Shown here piece after piece: positions 17,039-25,106 of a stretch of DNA of 64,000 bases. The position numbers were made by a program, and so were the translations under genes. The notes beneath the pieces were generated by a model that worked only from the letters and a program-made list of their open reading frames with translations, was not told where the DNA came from and searched no databases. This DNA is from an uncultured Serinicoccus sp. (GTDB lineage: Bacteria; Actinomycetota; Actinomycetes; Actinomycetales; Dermatophilaceae), in NCBI RefSeq assembly GCF_947500995.1, contig NZ_CANMUA010000002.1, forward strand, positions 1 to 64,000, written 5' to 3'. Each line of letters starts with the position of its first letter. Positions within the stretch are counted from its first letter, which is position 1.

Positions 17039-18591
17039 GCGGCGGCCTCGATGCCCTCGTTGGTGTAGGTCAGGTCGAGCTCTGGGCGGGTCAGAACGGT
17101 CTGCACCTTGTAGGAGCGGTCCCCGACCTGCCACAGGGCGCGTCCTTTGCCTTGCAGCGCCCACCCGGTGACGACGTCCCGGGCCAACGGTCCGAGCCCG
17201 AGCAGGTGGTCCAGCTCGTGGCCGACCTGGTGCGGTTGGCCGTGCAGGATCTTGATGTCGGCCAGGTGCAGCAGGTCCTTGGCGATGGTCGCGGCCTGGG
17301 ACCCCTGGTCGCCGGCGGACAGCAGGTCCGACGGTTTGTGCATGACGCAGTACTGGACGTCCCCTCCGAGGCCGCCGACACCGCGGGACAGCCTCAGGTC
17401 GGCATCGAAGGACTTGACCGCTTCCGGGCCGAGCCGCAGCTGCATCCAGGCCTCGTCCCGCACCACGACCCGCAGGTCGCCGGTCCGAGCGACCTCTCGG
17501 ATCCCTCGACCCCAGGAGTTCAGGCAGGTCAGGGCTATGCCGGTGGCTTCCTCTCCCAAGGGCCGCAGCCGGGACAGGGACAGCGACTGGATCGGCGCGT
17601 CCCAGTTGATCGTGATGTTCGTGTGCTCGTCGAACAGTCCGGCCAGTGCCCCGTTGACCAGCTGTCCGAGGGCGTCGCGCAGCAGCCGGGTGGCGTCCAG
17701 GAAGTGGCGGACGTCGGCGTACCGGCACTCGGCCACTAGCGTGTCTGCGGGATTGTCCAGGGCGGCCCACAGTGCGGGGATGGTCGTCTCGGTCAACCTG
17801 GTCGCTCCCCGGGAGTACCCGGTCAGGTCAGCCAGTGCCGCCTTGATGACGGCCTCGTCGCTGGGCCCGAACGGGACCCGGGCCTCACCGATGCGTTGGG
17901 ACCCGACCAGGCCACGCACCAGGGTCAGCCACCGCCCGAAGACGACCTGGGCGCGGGCCTGGGCGGCAGGACCGTCCAGGTTCTCCCACCCGGTCGCCAG
18001 CGGCCCGATCGCCAGCGGGTTGACCCGTGCCGGCAGGCCCGGCCCCAAGGAGATCGGTGCCACACCCAGGAACCGGCACAGGGCCTCGTACTCGTCCTTG
18101 GTGTCGCCGAGGATGAGCGCCTTGTAGTCGAAGTCCATCATCCGCAGCAGGAACGCCTTGGTGTTCGCTGACTTGCCCAGGCCGGGTTTGCCCCACGCCA
18201 TGATGTTGGGGTTGGTCACCGGGATCGCCTCGTTGAGAACCCACCCCAGGGGGTCGCAGTAGAACGCGGACCCGGACAGCATGTCGATCCCCATCTGGGC
18301 GCCGGTCGGCGGCAGGCCAGGGGTCGCGATGAACGGCCACAGGGCGGGGGCCTGGTCGCTGGTCATCCGCCATGCCGCGACCGGCGCGGCCGCGGGCACC
18401 CACCCTGCCTCGCGGCGACGCAGCCCGCGCCAGGAGCTGGGACGGAAGATGCGGGGTTCCTTCGCCGTGACGGCGGCGGCCGGGATGCTGGGGATCTCGT
18501 GCCCGAAGTCCCCCAGCAGCCGGGACACGTCCCGTCCTGTGGTGGCGCGCCGGGGGCGTTCGGTCCTGGTGGTGGCCATCGGCGGGTTCAC
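17035..18591 (-). CDS. VirB4-like conjugation ATPase
   Basis: This is the cytoplasmic ATPase that powers assembly and substrate transfer in the type IV secretion machine. Walker A GKPGLGKSANTK is near residue 130 and Walker B VVVRDEAWM near 374. The flanking ALILGDTKDEYEAL and SRGVGGLGGDVQYCVMHKPSDLL are typical of the actinobacterial VirB4/TraC group. The product is about 518 residues, shorter than classical VirB4 (about 790), because the N-terminal portion seems to be supplied by the SCO6880-like neighbour. GTG 18591 overlaps the upstream TGA (GTGA) with AGGAG just before it; ATG 18579 is the alternative start. Confidence 0.9.
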   Translation of the reverse strand: MNPPMATTRTERPRRATTGRDVSRLLGDFGHEIPSIPAAAVTAKEPRIFRPSSWRGLRRREAGWVPAAAPVAAWRMTSDQAPALWPFIATPGLPPTGAQMGIDMLSGSAFYCDPLGWVLNEAIPVTNPNIMAWGKPGLGKSANTKAFLLRMMDFDYKALILGDTKDEYEALCRFLGVAPISLGPGLPARVNPLAIGPLATGWENLDGPAAQARAQVVFGRWLTLVRGLVGSQRIGEARVPFGPSDEAVIKAALADLTGYSRGATRLTETTIPALWAALDNPADTLVAECRYADVRHFLDATRLLRDALGQLVNGALAGLFDEHTNITINWDAPIQSLSLSRLRPLGEEATGIALTCLNSWGRGIREVARTGDLRVVVRDEAWMQLRLGPEAVKSFDADLRLSRGVGGLGGDVQYCVMHKPSDLLSAGDQGSQAATIAKDLLHLADIKILHGQPHQVGHELDHLLGLGPLARDVVTGWALQGKGRALWQVGDRSYKVQTVLTRPELDLTYTNEGIEAAA

Positions 18592-20090
18592 CCGCTCCTG
18601 CGGGTCAGGGACACCCCGAGGGGCACCACGGTCGCGGCGAAAGACACATCCTGGGCCAGGTCCAGGCGCATGGGGGCGAACCCGCAGCGGCGGATCGCGG
18701 CGTCGAGGCGGCGCCCTGCCTCGGCGGCGCTGACGGTCTTGGGGACGGTGACGGTGGCGACCGCGTACGGTTCGGTGAGGGAGTTGCCGCGGGCCAGTTT
18801 GGACTCGATCCGACGCACCTTGTCGACCTCGTCGCGGGAGCGGGTGCTGACCTTGCGCCGAGCCCGTGCGTTCAGCTCCTCCCCCAGGTCGGCGGCGAAC
18901 TCGCTGTTGGTCGAGCGGCGGGCGGCCTGACCGGCGGGCACGATCGGGTAGCAGACCATGAGCGCTCGACGCTCCCCGTCCTGCTGGGTGGACAGGATCG
19001 GCGCCAGCGCCCCGATCGCGGCGCCCTTCACGGGGAGCTTGAGAGTGGAGCTGACCGAGTTCCACGCGTCGTGGCTGTAGTGCCGGGGTGCCGGGTCGGC
19101 GCCGGAGGGCCCGGCCATCGACCACGGCACCTCGGTGTTGACCTGGTCGCCGGCGGCGTGCGCGGCGAGGGCCTCGACGAGGCTGGCGCGGTCGCCGGGC
19201 GCGAACCCGGTCCGGCAGGCGGTCGCCAGCTCGGCGCTGGTCAACCACTCCACCGAGGAGGCCCCGACCGCGGCCCGCAGGTGGGACTCGGTCTCGGCGG
19301 CGACGGCGTGCAGCGCTCGGGCTCGGCCGCTGACGCCGCCGCCGTACTCCTTGGCGACCTTGCTCAGCCGGGACTCGGGCACGACGATGGTGACGAACGA
19401 CTCGGTGCGCACCGACGCCGCGGTCAGGGTCGCGGCCAGGGTGTCGTTGATGACGCGGGCGGCCGCGGGGGCGCCCGGCTGGCGGTGGCGGGCCATCCAG
19501 TCTGCTCGTTCGGCTCCGTCCTCGGGGACGGTCCGCACCTGCAGGATCACTTCGCTGACCAGTTCGGTCTTGACCTGCACGTCCAGCAGCTGGCTGAGGC
19601 CGCGGCCGTACCCGTCGCGTTCGGAGGCCTCGGCCAGGCCGAGCCCGGGGTGCACCACGGCGGCGGTCAGCGCCCAGGTGCGGGCGGCGTGGTTCTGCAC
19701 CAACGCCACCCGGCGGTAGGTCGGCCCGTAGGGGGGACCCTCGTGGACCTCGATGCTGGTCAGGACCCCGGGCAGGTCGGCCTGGGCCGGGTCCCTCACG
19801 GCGCCGCGGGTGGCGCGGGCACGGAACCGGGTCCATCCCATCAGCCCCCCGGCCGCGGTCGCGAGGGTCGCGGCCAACCAACCGGTGACCGACCGGCCCC
19901 GCACCGGGACGGCGACGACCACTGCGAGCAGTGCCCACAGCACCAAGAACAACCCTGCCGAGGCCCACGCCGACCTGGAGACCGCGACCGCGACCGGCAA
20001 CACCGCCACGGTGAGCGTGCCCAGCTGCCACCCGGACAGCCCGAAGAACCACCCGATGCGGGCCCGGGAGTAGTCACCGTAGATCGTCAT
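18588..20090 (-). CDS. SCO6880-family conjugation protein (VirB3 / VirB4 N-terminal-like)
   Basis: The 500-residue protein begins GDYSRARIGWFFGLSGWQ and has two membrane helices (about 20-45 and 48-62, with another weak segment near 70-85), then a large cytoplasmic region without a Walker motif. This architecture is the actinobacterial SCO6880 family, always found beside VirB4-type ATPases and thought to combine the VirB3 inner-membrane part with the non-catalytic N-terminus of VirB4. It is separated by 48 bp from the VirB6-like gene and overlaps the VirB4 gene. Confidence 0.85.
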   Translation of the reverse strand: MTIYGDYSRARIGWFFGLSGWQLGTLTVAVLPVAVAVSRSAWASAGLFLVLWALLAVVVAVPVRGRSVTGWLAATLATAAGGLMGWTRFRARATRGAVRDPAQADLPGVLTSIEVHEGPPYGPTYRRVALVQNHAARTWALTAAVVHPGLGLAEASERDGYGRGLSQLLDVQVKTELVSEVILQVRTVPEDGAERADWMARHRQPGAPAAARVINDTLAATLTAASVRTESFVTIVVPESRLSKVAKEYGGGVSGRARALHAVAAETESHLRAAVGASSVEWLTSAELATACRTGFAPGDRASLVEALAAHAAGDQVNTEVPWSMAGPSGADPAPRHYSHDAWNSVSSTLKLPVKGAAIGALAPILSTQQDGERRALMVCYPIVPAGQAARRSTNSEFAADLGEELNARARRKVSTRSRDEVDKVRRIESKLARGNSLTEPYAVATVTVPKTVSAAEAGRRLDAAIRRCGFAPMRLDLAQDVSFAATVVPLGVSLTRRSG

Positions 20091-20138
20091 GCACCCATCT
20101 CCATCCGTGTCGTCCTGCTCGTGTCGTCGTCATCGCCT

Positions 20139-21701
20139 TCACGCCGGTGGCACCGCCGCGGCCGCACCGGAACCGGCTGCGCCACCGGCCCCAGGGCCGG
20201 TGCCCGCGGGTGATGCTCCCGCCGGGGTAGTGCCGGACCCGGCACCGGTGGGCGCGGCCGCCGGCGGTGCTGGCAGGGGCGCGGCCGGGGCCGGTGCGGT
20301 CGGCGTGGTGGGCGCTGTGGGTGCGGTGGGCGCCGGGTCAGGTCCGGGCGCGGTGCGTGGGCTGCCGGTGTCCCCGGTGCCGGGGGGCGATGCGGGTCCC
20401 TGCGGGCCGGTCTCGGGGGCGTTGTCGCCACCGTCCTGGTCCTCGCCGCGCTGTTCGGGGTGCCGGTTCCGGTTCCGGTCTGCGCCCCGAGAGCCGGCGA
20501 AGTCGGGGACGTAGGTGTTGGAGCCGACGCCCATCTGGTTGGTCAGGTCCGCGCCGATGGTGGCGCCACGGGTGCCGGCCGCAGTCATCGCGCTGAGCCC
20601 GAGCGCGGCGACACCCCCGACCGCGGCCGCAGCGGGTCCGAGTGCGGCACCGGCGGAGCTCAGGCCGGACCCCAGTCCCTTGGAGGCACGTGCGCTGGCG
20701 TCACCGTCGGTGGAGCGTTCGGCCTGGGACCGCCCGTGCTCGTCGGTGCTGGAGGCGGCGGTCGAGGTCGACTTCTCCGAGGACCCGGACAGCACCCCTT
20801 GCAGTCCACCCTGCGCGGCGAGCCCGGCGCGCATCGCCGCGCCAGAGCTGGTGCCCGGGTCGACGAACGCGAGCAGCTTGAACAGCACCAACGGGGAGAA
20901 GCAGGCGATGCAGATGAGGAAGACGCCGGGGATGGCCGTGCCCAGGGTCTGCCCCAACCCGTCGGCTTCGTCCAGGACCACCCCGGAGGTCAACGAGACC
21001 CCGAGCCCCACCACCAGGGCCATCAGCACGGAGGTGAACGCGGCCGCGTGGAACCAGCGCACCGACTTCCAGAACCAGTCGTTGCCGCGGGCGACCAGGC
21101 CTGCCGCCGAGACCGGCGCTGTCGCGACCAGCACCAGCAGCGCGGCGGCACGGGCCAGCATCACCAGGAAGTGCCCGATCCCCCCCAGCCACAGAAACAG
21201 CCCCATGAAGCCCAGGACCGTGGCCAGCACCCCGTCGGTGAGGTCTTCGACCGACAGGGTGATCTCACCCAGGGGCTCCCAGGCGGACCACGCGGGGATC
21301 CCGAGCAGGCCCTGCAGCAGCGCCCCGGACAGCCCCGCGGTGGCGGTGATGACCAAGGCGGCGTAGGAGATCCACGCGAACCAGGCGAGCACGAACTGGC
21401 CCAGCCCGACGAGGACCTGCGCGAGGTCCTCGCCCCGGCGGCGGAACGCGACGATGCCCAGGCGCACGAACAGCATGGCCCCCAGCAGCGTCAGCGCGAT
21501 CCAGAAGGTGATGGCGTAGGCGTTGCCCAACGGCCCGCCCTCGGTGACGTCCGGGGTCATGACGTGGTCGACGATGCCGAGGACGAACTTGAGGAACCAC
21601 AGTCCCGCGGACCAGATCGCGAACATCACCGCGGTCCAGGCGTCGGCGACGAGCTTTCCGACGGCGGCCTGCCCGAGGAACTCGAACGGGTTGGGGATCA
21701 T
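20139..21701 (-). CDS. VirB6/TrbL-like polytopic conjugation channel protein
   Basis: This 520-residue inner-membrane protein should form part of the transfer channel. It has about seven membrane segments between residues 20 and 290 (for example LGFMGLFLWLGGIGHFLVML and AAALLVLVATAPVSAAGLV) and the conserved WFWKSVRWF-type motif between helices. The last 200 residues are a Ser/Ala/Gly/Pro-rich, probably disordered tail (PTAPTAPTTPTAPAPAAPLP), common in Gram-positive VirB6 homologues and probably cytoplasmic. It sits upstream of SCO6880-like and VirB4 in the operon. Confidence 0.87.
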   Translation of the reverse strand: MIPNPFEFLGQAAVGKLVADAWTAVMFAIWSAGLWFLKFVLGIVDHVMTPDVTEGGPLGNAYAITFWIALTLLGAMLFVRLGIVAFRRRGEDLAQVLVGLGQFVLAWFAWISYAALVITATAGLSGALLQGLLGIPAWSAWEPLGEITLSVEDLTDGVLATVLGFMGLFLWLGGIGHFLVMLARAAALLVLVATAPVSAAGLVARGNDWFWKSVRWFHAAAFTSVLMALVVGLGVSLTSGVVLDEADGLGQTLGTAIPGVFLICIACFSPLVLFKLLAFVDPGTSSGAAMRAGLAAQGGLQGVLSGSSEKSTSTAASSTDEHGRSQAERSTDGDASARASKGLGSGLSSAGAALGPAAAAVGGVAALGLSAMTAAGTRGATIGADLTNQMGVGSNTYVPDFAGSRGADRNRNRHPEQRGEDQDGGDNAPETGPQGPASPPGTGDTGSPRTAPGPDPAPTAPTAPTTPTAPAPAAPLPAPPAAAPTGAGSGTTPAGASPAGTGPGAGGAAGSGAAAAVPPA

Positions 21702-21731
21702 GCCGGTGCACCTCCTGGGGTCGGGCCGTGC

Positions 21732-22571
21732 TCAGTCGCGGGGGTCGCCGGTGCTGGCCCAGGTGCGCCACCCGGCGCGGGCGGCCAGGTCCGTCCCGGG
21801 CCAGGTCGAGGGGGCCTGCGCGACGTCGTGAGTGGTGTCGATGAGCCACCGGTCACCGGCCCAGGTCATGGCCTCGCAGTGCCCGTAGGCGATGCGGGCG
21901 TCCTCGGTCCCGCCGGCGCGCACGTCCAGCAGCACGCAGGCCAGGACCCAGTCGTCGTCGTCGAGCCCCTTGACCTGTCCCGCGGCCGGGGCCGCGGTGA
22001 CGGAGAGGGTGTCGGTCTTGGTCTGCCCGGACTGCTCGGCGGCGGTGAGGAAGACCTGCACGTTCTCGGTCATGACCCACCCACCGGGCTCACCGGGTCC
22101 GGTGGTCCACGCCTCGTGGATCTGGTGCGTGGCCGGGATGGACATGGCCTGCAGGACGGCGACGTCGATGGCGGCCAGCTGGGCGAGGGCGCCCTGCGGG
22201 GTCGCGGGGTACCCGGTGGCCACCCCTCGCGGCCCGGTCCGGTCCGGGGACGGGACGGTGATCGTCGGGGCCGGCTCGGTGGAGATCTGGCCCTCCCGTG
22301 CGTCGCTGGCCTGGACCCTCAGCATGGGGGCGGCCGCGATCGCGACTCGCCGTCCCGGTCCCGCCTGTTCTGGCGCGTCCGTGGCCGGCTCCCCCGCTGC
22401 GGTTCCCGGGGCGGCCGGACTGGTCCCGGTACCGGCGCCTGCGGCGGTCAGGGCCCGGTAGGTGACGTAGCCCACCCCTGCCAGCAGCAGCAGCGCCACC
22501 GCCACGGCTGCGGCGAGGATGGCCAGCAGCCTCCCCCGGCTCCACCCGGTGTCGCCGCTGGTCGGGGTCAC
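21732..22571 (-). CDS. VirB8/TcpC-like bitopic conjugation protein
   Basis: The 279-residue protein has a short cytoplasmic start, one membrane helix (RLLAILAAAVAVALLLLAGVGYV), a low-complexity linker and a C-terminal extracytoplasmic domain. The end of the domain (WAGDRWLID, with a Trp-rich finish) suggests an NTF2/VirB8-like fold, a position normally held by VirB8 or TcpC. Assignment rests on topology and operon position, not on a hard motif. GTG 22571 overlaps the preceding stop (GTGA); the ORF-track start at 22766 lies inside the neighbouring gene. Confidence 0.72.
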   Translation of the reverse strand: MTPTSGDTGWSRGRLLAILAAAVAVALLLLAGVGYVTYRALTAAGAGTGTSPAAPGTAAGEPATDAPEQAGPGRRVAIAAAPMLRVQASDAREGQISTEPAPTITVPSPDRTGPRGVATGYPATPQGALAQLAAIDVAVLQAMSIPATHQIHEAWTTGPGEPGGWVMTENVQVFLTAAEQSGQTKTDTLSVTAAPAAGQVKGLDDDDWVLACVLLDVRAGGTEDARIAYGHCEAMTWAGDRWLIDTTHDVAQAPSTWPGTDLAARAGWRTWASTGDPRD

Positions 22572-22888
22572 CACGAGACGCACCCGGCGCCGACCATCGA
22601 GGTCACGATCCCGGGCAGGATCAGGTAGAGGATGACGGCGATGAAGACGATGACGATGCCGACGACCCCGGCCCGGGAGGCGTGCGGCATCGCGAAGACG
22701 CGGCCGGCGACCACAGCGGCGATGGCCACCACGATGCCGACCACGAACAGGGCGACGACCGCCCACAGGACGTAGCCCATGATCTGGTCGACGGGGACCT
22801 GGGCGCCGGGGGGTGCGGTCGGGCAGACGGTGGCGAAGGACACCGCTTGGTAGGTGGCGGACTGGGTGAGCGTGGTCAGGGTGTTCAT
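22568..22888 (-). CDS. small two-helix membrane protein, VirB2-like
   Basis: The 106-residue protein has an N-terminal extracytoplasmic segment and two membrane helices (YVLWAVVALFVVGIVVAIAAVV and VVGIVIVFIAVILYLILPGI) joined by a short basic loop with AMPHASRAG. Size and topology match VirB2-type pilin or TrbC subunits of Gram-positive type IV systems. ATG 22888 overlaps the preceding stop and follows AGAGGA. The cysteines near residue 22 and at the end (GAGCVSW) might pair outside the membrane. The ORF-track extension to 23101 is a shadow. Confidence 0.72.
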   Translation of the reverse strand: MNTLTTLTQSATYQAVSFATVCPTAPPGAQVPVDQIMGYVLWAVVALFVVGIVVAIAAVVAGRVFAMPHASRAGVVGIVIVFIAVILYLILPGIVTSMVGAGCVSW

Positions 22889-23733
22889 GTGTCTCGTCCT
22901 CTCTGGTGGTGCTGGGTGGGGGTCTCGAGCCCGGTGAGCTCGAGCACGTGGGTGGCTGCCGCGACCAGGGCCGCGGGCAGGTCCGTGGTGTCCAGGCCTC
23001 GCAGGGCCAGGGCCGGGGCGTCGGGGACGCCGACCAGGTGCTGCTGCGCGGACAGGTGCCTGGTCCGGTCCCCCATGCAGTGGCGGATCGTCCTGCCCCA
23101 CCGCCGCGGGTTCGCGCGGGTGACCGCCAGCACCGGTTCGGTGTCCTCGGCGAGCAGGCTCAGCAGCTGCTCGGCCCGGCGCAGCCCGGGCACGTCAGGT
23201 GTGGTCACGACGACGACCGGACCGTGAGAAGGCCATGCGACACGGGCGAGCCACCCGCCGCGCAGGTAGAGCTGGTTGGCGTCCCAGCCGGGATCCAGCA
23301 CGGTCAACGACACCTGCTCGGGCGCGGGCACGGGGAGGGGGACCTGGTCGGGGCCGGGGTAGACCTCGCCCTGACGGTCGATGACGACACGGTCGCGCAA
23401 GCCACGCAACCAGCCCGCTCCGACACCGCCGAGCTCGGCGGTGGCGCACCCGACCAAGCCGCTGGTGCTGATGGCGGATGCCTCGACCACCCGCGCCGGG
23501 GACGCTGCCGCGGTCGCCAGGGCTAGGGACAGGGTGGTGGCTCCGGCCGACCCGTGGGCTCCCAGCACCGGCAGGACCGGGTGGCCAGGGTCCCAGTCCG
23601 CATCACCGGCGCTAGGCCCGGACGACGATGAGGGCTCCTCGGTTCCGGGTGCGGGCGGCTCGACGGCCCGGAACTGCCCCGACTGCAACGCGGCCCAGGC
23701 GCGCTGCAGCTCAGCGACGGGGCGGGCGCTCAC
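22885..23733 (-). CDS. ParA/MinD-like P-loop protein of the transfer operon with altered Walker A
   Basis: The 282-residue soluble protein has a disordered N-terminus and then a MinD/CpaE-type nucleotide-binding fold: LGAHGSAGATTLSLALA stands where KGGVGKT would be, and VVVVTTPDVPGLRRAEQLL resembles the switch and adaptor strand. The invariant lysine of Walker A is replaced (SAGATT), so ATP hydrolysis may be lost or altered. Related proteins are common next to actinobacterial VirB genes, with unknown function. It is translationally coupled on both sides (ATGA overlaps). Confidence 0.7.
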   Translation of the reverse strand: MSARPVAELQRAWAALQSGQFRAVEPPAPGTEEPSSSSGPSAGDADWDPGHPVLPVLGAHGSAGATTLSLALATAAASPARVVEASAISTSGLVGCATAELGGVGAGWLRGLRDRVVIDRQGEVYPGPDQVPLPVPAPEQVSLTVLDPGWDANQLYLRGGWLARVAWPSHGPVVVVTTPDVPGLRRAEQLLSLLAEDTEPVLAVTRANPRRWGRTIRHCMGDRTRHLSAQQHLVGVPDAPALALRGLDTTDLPAALVAAATHVLELTGLETPTQHHQRGRDT

Positions 23734-24521
23734 GCCGACCTCCGGGCGTAGGTGCCGCGCAGCTGGGCCAGGGCGCGGCGGGCCCGGCGCTCCACCGACG
23801 CCGAGGAGGTGTGCTGGTCGGCGGCCACGGCACGCACGGCCGGTTTGGACGTCAGGCCGGCGTTGGCTCGCCGGGTCACGACGGCGTCGCTGGCCTCGGC
23901 CAGCCCGAGCAGCAGCCTGACCTCACGGGAGGGCAGGACCTGGTCCTCGACCGCTTCCTCGAGCAGGTCGTACAGCGCCTCCTGCGCGCCGCGCTGCTCG
24001 ACCTCGCTGCGGTGACACTCGATCGCCAACCAGGACGCGTCCTGGTCCTGGGTCGGGTCCAGCAGGCTCACCCGGTCGGCCCACGGCGTCGCCCAGCCCA
24101 GATGGCGCAGCACGTCGCGGCGGACGTTCATCAGGACGGTGGAAGCGACCTGGATCCGGTTCGCCCACGACAGGGTGCGCACACTGATCCACAGCTGACC
24201 GGCCACCAGCTCATCCATCCTCGGGCACATGGTGTACAGGTCCCTCGCGATCACAGTGGCCCCCGGCACCAACAGCTCGGCCAGCACGCTCGCGGCGGCC
24301 GTGTCGTCGGCGCCGTCCACCGCACCGAGCTCGCCCAAGGCCAACAGGACCTCGTTCGCCTCCACCGGCGCAGCCCCACGCAGCCACTGCGCGAGCTGCT
24401 CCGGGCCGTCAACCAGCGCGAGCACCGAGTGACGGGCCACCCACACCGGCCAGGCCTGCACGGCGCGCTGCACCGGGCTCGGAGACCCGTCGGTCAACCC
24501 CAACTGTGTCCGCAGGCTCAT
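23730..24521 (-). CDS. first gene of the transfer operon, possible sigma-like DNA-binding regulator
   Basis: The 263-residue soluble protein has no hydrophobic segments. Its C-terminus, VRAVAADQHTSSASVERRARRALAQLR, reads like a sigma-70 region-4 helix-turn-helix, and the middle (LMNVRRDVLRHLGW) could correspond to the region-2 area; this is inference from pattern only. I chose ATG 24521 because GAGGAG lies 7 nt upstream; the ORF-track start at 24644 lacks a site. As the promoter-proximal gene of the transfer operon it is well placed to control transfer. Confidence 0.6.
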   Translation of the reverse strand: MSLRTQLGLTDGSPSPVQRAVQAWPVWVARHSVLALVDGPEQLAQWLRGAAPVEANEVLLALGELGAVDGADDTAAASVLAELLVPGATVIARDLYTMCPRMDELVAGQLWISVRTLSWANRIQVASTVLMNVRRDVLRHLGWATPWADRVSLLDPTQDQDASWLAIECHRSEVEQRGAQEALYDLLEEAVEDQVLPSREVRLLLGLAEASDAVVTRRANAGLTSKPAVRAVAADQHTSSASVERRARRALAQLRGTYARRSA

Positions 24522-24717
24522 CGCCAGCTCCTCTCCACGTCCGCACACCCCGGAACGCTCTCCCCCGGACGTCCCCGGTTGCGCCCCTGATCCGTGCGTA
24601 CCCACCCCACGTTCGGGGGGGGTACGCGCTGGGGACACCGGCAAAGCTGCAGGTCAGGCGGCGCCCCCGAAGGCCCCCTAACTTTTCCCGCGGCCCCCCT
24701 ATATGTCTGGCTAGTTG

Positions 24718-24735
24718 TGCCCTGTTAGTTGGGCA
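24718..24735. promoter_or_regulatory. possible operator between divergent genes
   Basis: TGCCC-tgttagtt-GGGCA is a short perfect inverted repeat, overlapped by two direct copies of TAGTTG 14 bp apart, in the 250-bp region separating the transfer operon from the divergent XRE regulator. Its position suits binding by that regulator. The region 24522-24717 otherwise contains no gene. Confidence 0.35.
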
Positions 24736-24773
24736 TAAGGGTACACGAAAACGGCCCGTGGGATGATCCGAGC

Positions 24774-25037
24774 GTGCCGGTTCGTCGCGATCTCTCAGAC
24801 GAGGACTCCCAGCAGCGCTGGTCGCAGTCGCGGCTCAGGGTGGGTGCGAACACCCGTCGGCTACGGCAGGAGCAGGGGTTGACCCAGACCGGCCTGGCCC
24901 AGCGCGCCGGGCTGAGCCGCAACCAGCTGATCGACCTCGAGCAGGGGCGTCGCGGTCTGCTCTTCGAACGGTTGGAGGATCTGGCAGCAGCTCTCGGGGT
25001 GCCGGTCGGCGAGCTGTTCACCACCGCCGAGACGTAG
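24774..25037 (+). CDS. XRE-family transcriptional regulator
   Basis: The protein is about 87 residues. A Cro/C1-type helix-turn-helix spans residues 20-75: VGANTRRLRQEQGLTQTGLAQRAGLSRN with recognition helix LIDLEQGRR, then LAAALGVPVGELF. It is divergent from the transfer operon, so it probably controls that operon, its own gene, or both. The start is uncertain: GTG 24774 (MPVRRDLS) gives the compact protein, while the ORF track uses 24729. It converges on the LysM/BTAD gene with a shared terminator between them. Confidence 0.8.
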   Translation: MPVRRDLSDEDSQQRWSQSRLRVGANTRRLRQEQGLTQTGLAQRAGLSRNQLIDLEQGRRGLLFERLEDLAAALGVPVGELFTTAET

Positions 25038-25039
25038 AA

Positions 25040-25094
25040 GCACCCCCCTGCGCCGGGAGGGGACGTGGTGAAGGGGCTCGGCGCAGGAGGGTGC
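25040..25094. terminator. bidirectional hairpin between convergent genes
   Basis: GCACCCCCCTGCGCCG pairs with CGGCGCAGGAGGGTGC across a 23-nt loop, with one bulge. It lies just after the XRE stop and 13 bp from the stop of the convergent LysM/BTAD gene, so it can end both transcripts. There is no clear U-tract. Confidence 0.65.
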
Positions 25095-25106
25095 GGTCGG
25101 TGGGTC

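Noticed and set aside
20460-22628. 722-residue plus-strand ORF
   Set aside because: It is antisense to the VirB6-like and VirB8-like genes; stop-free only because of high GC.
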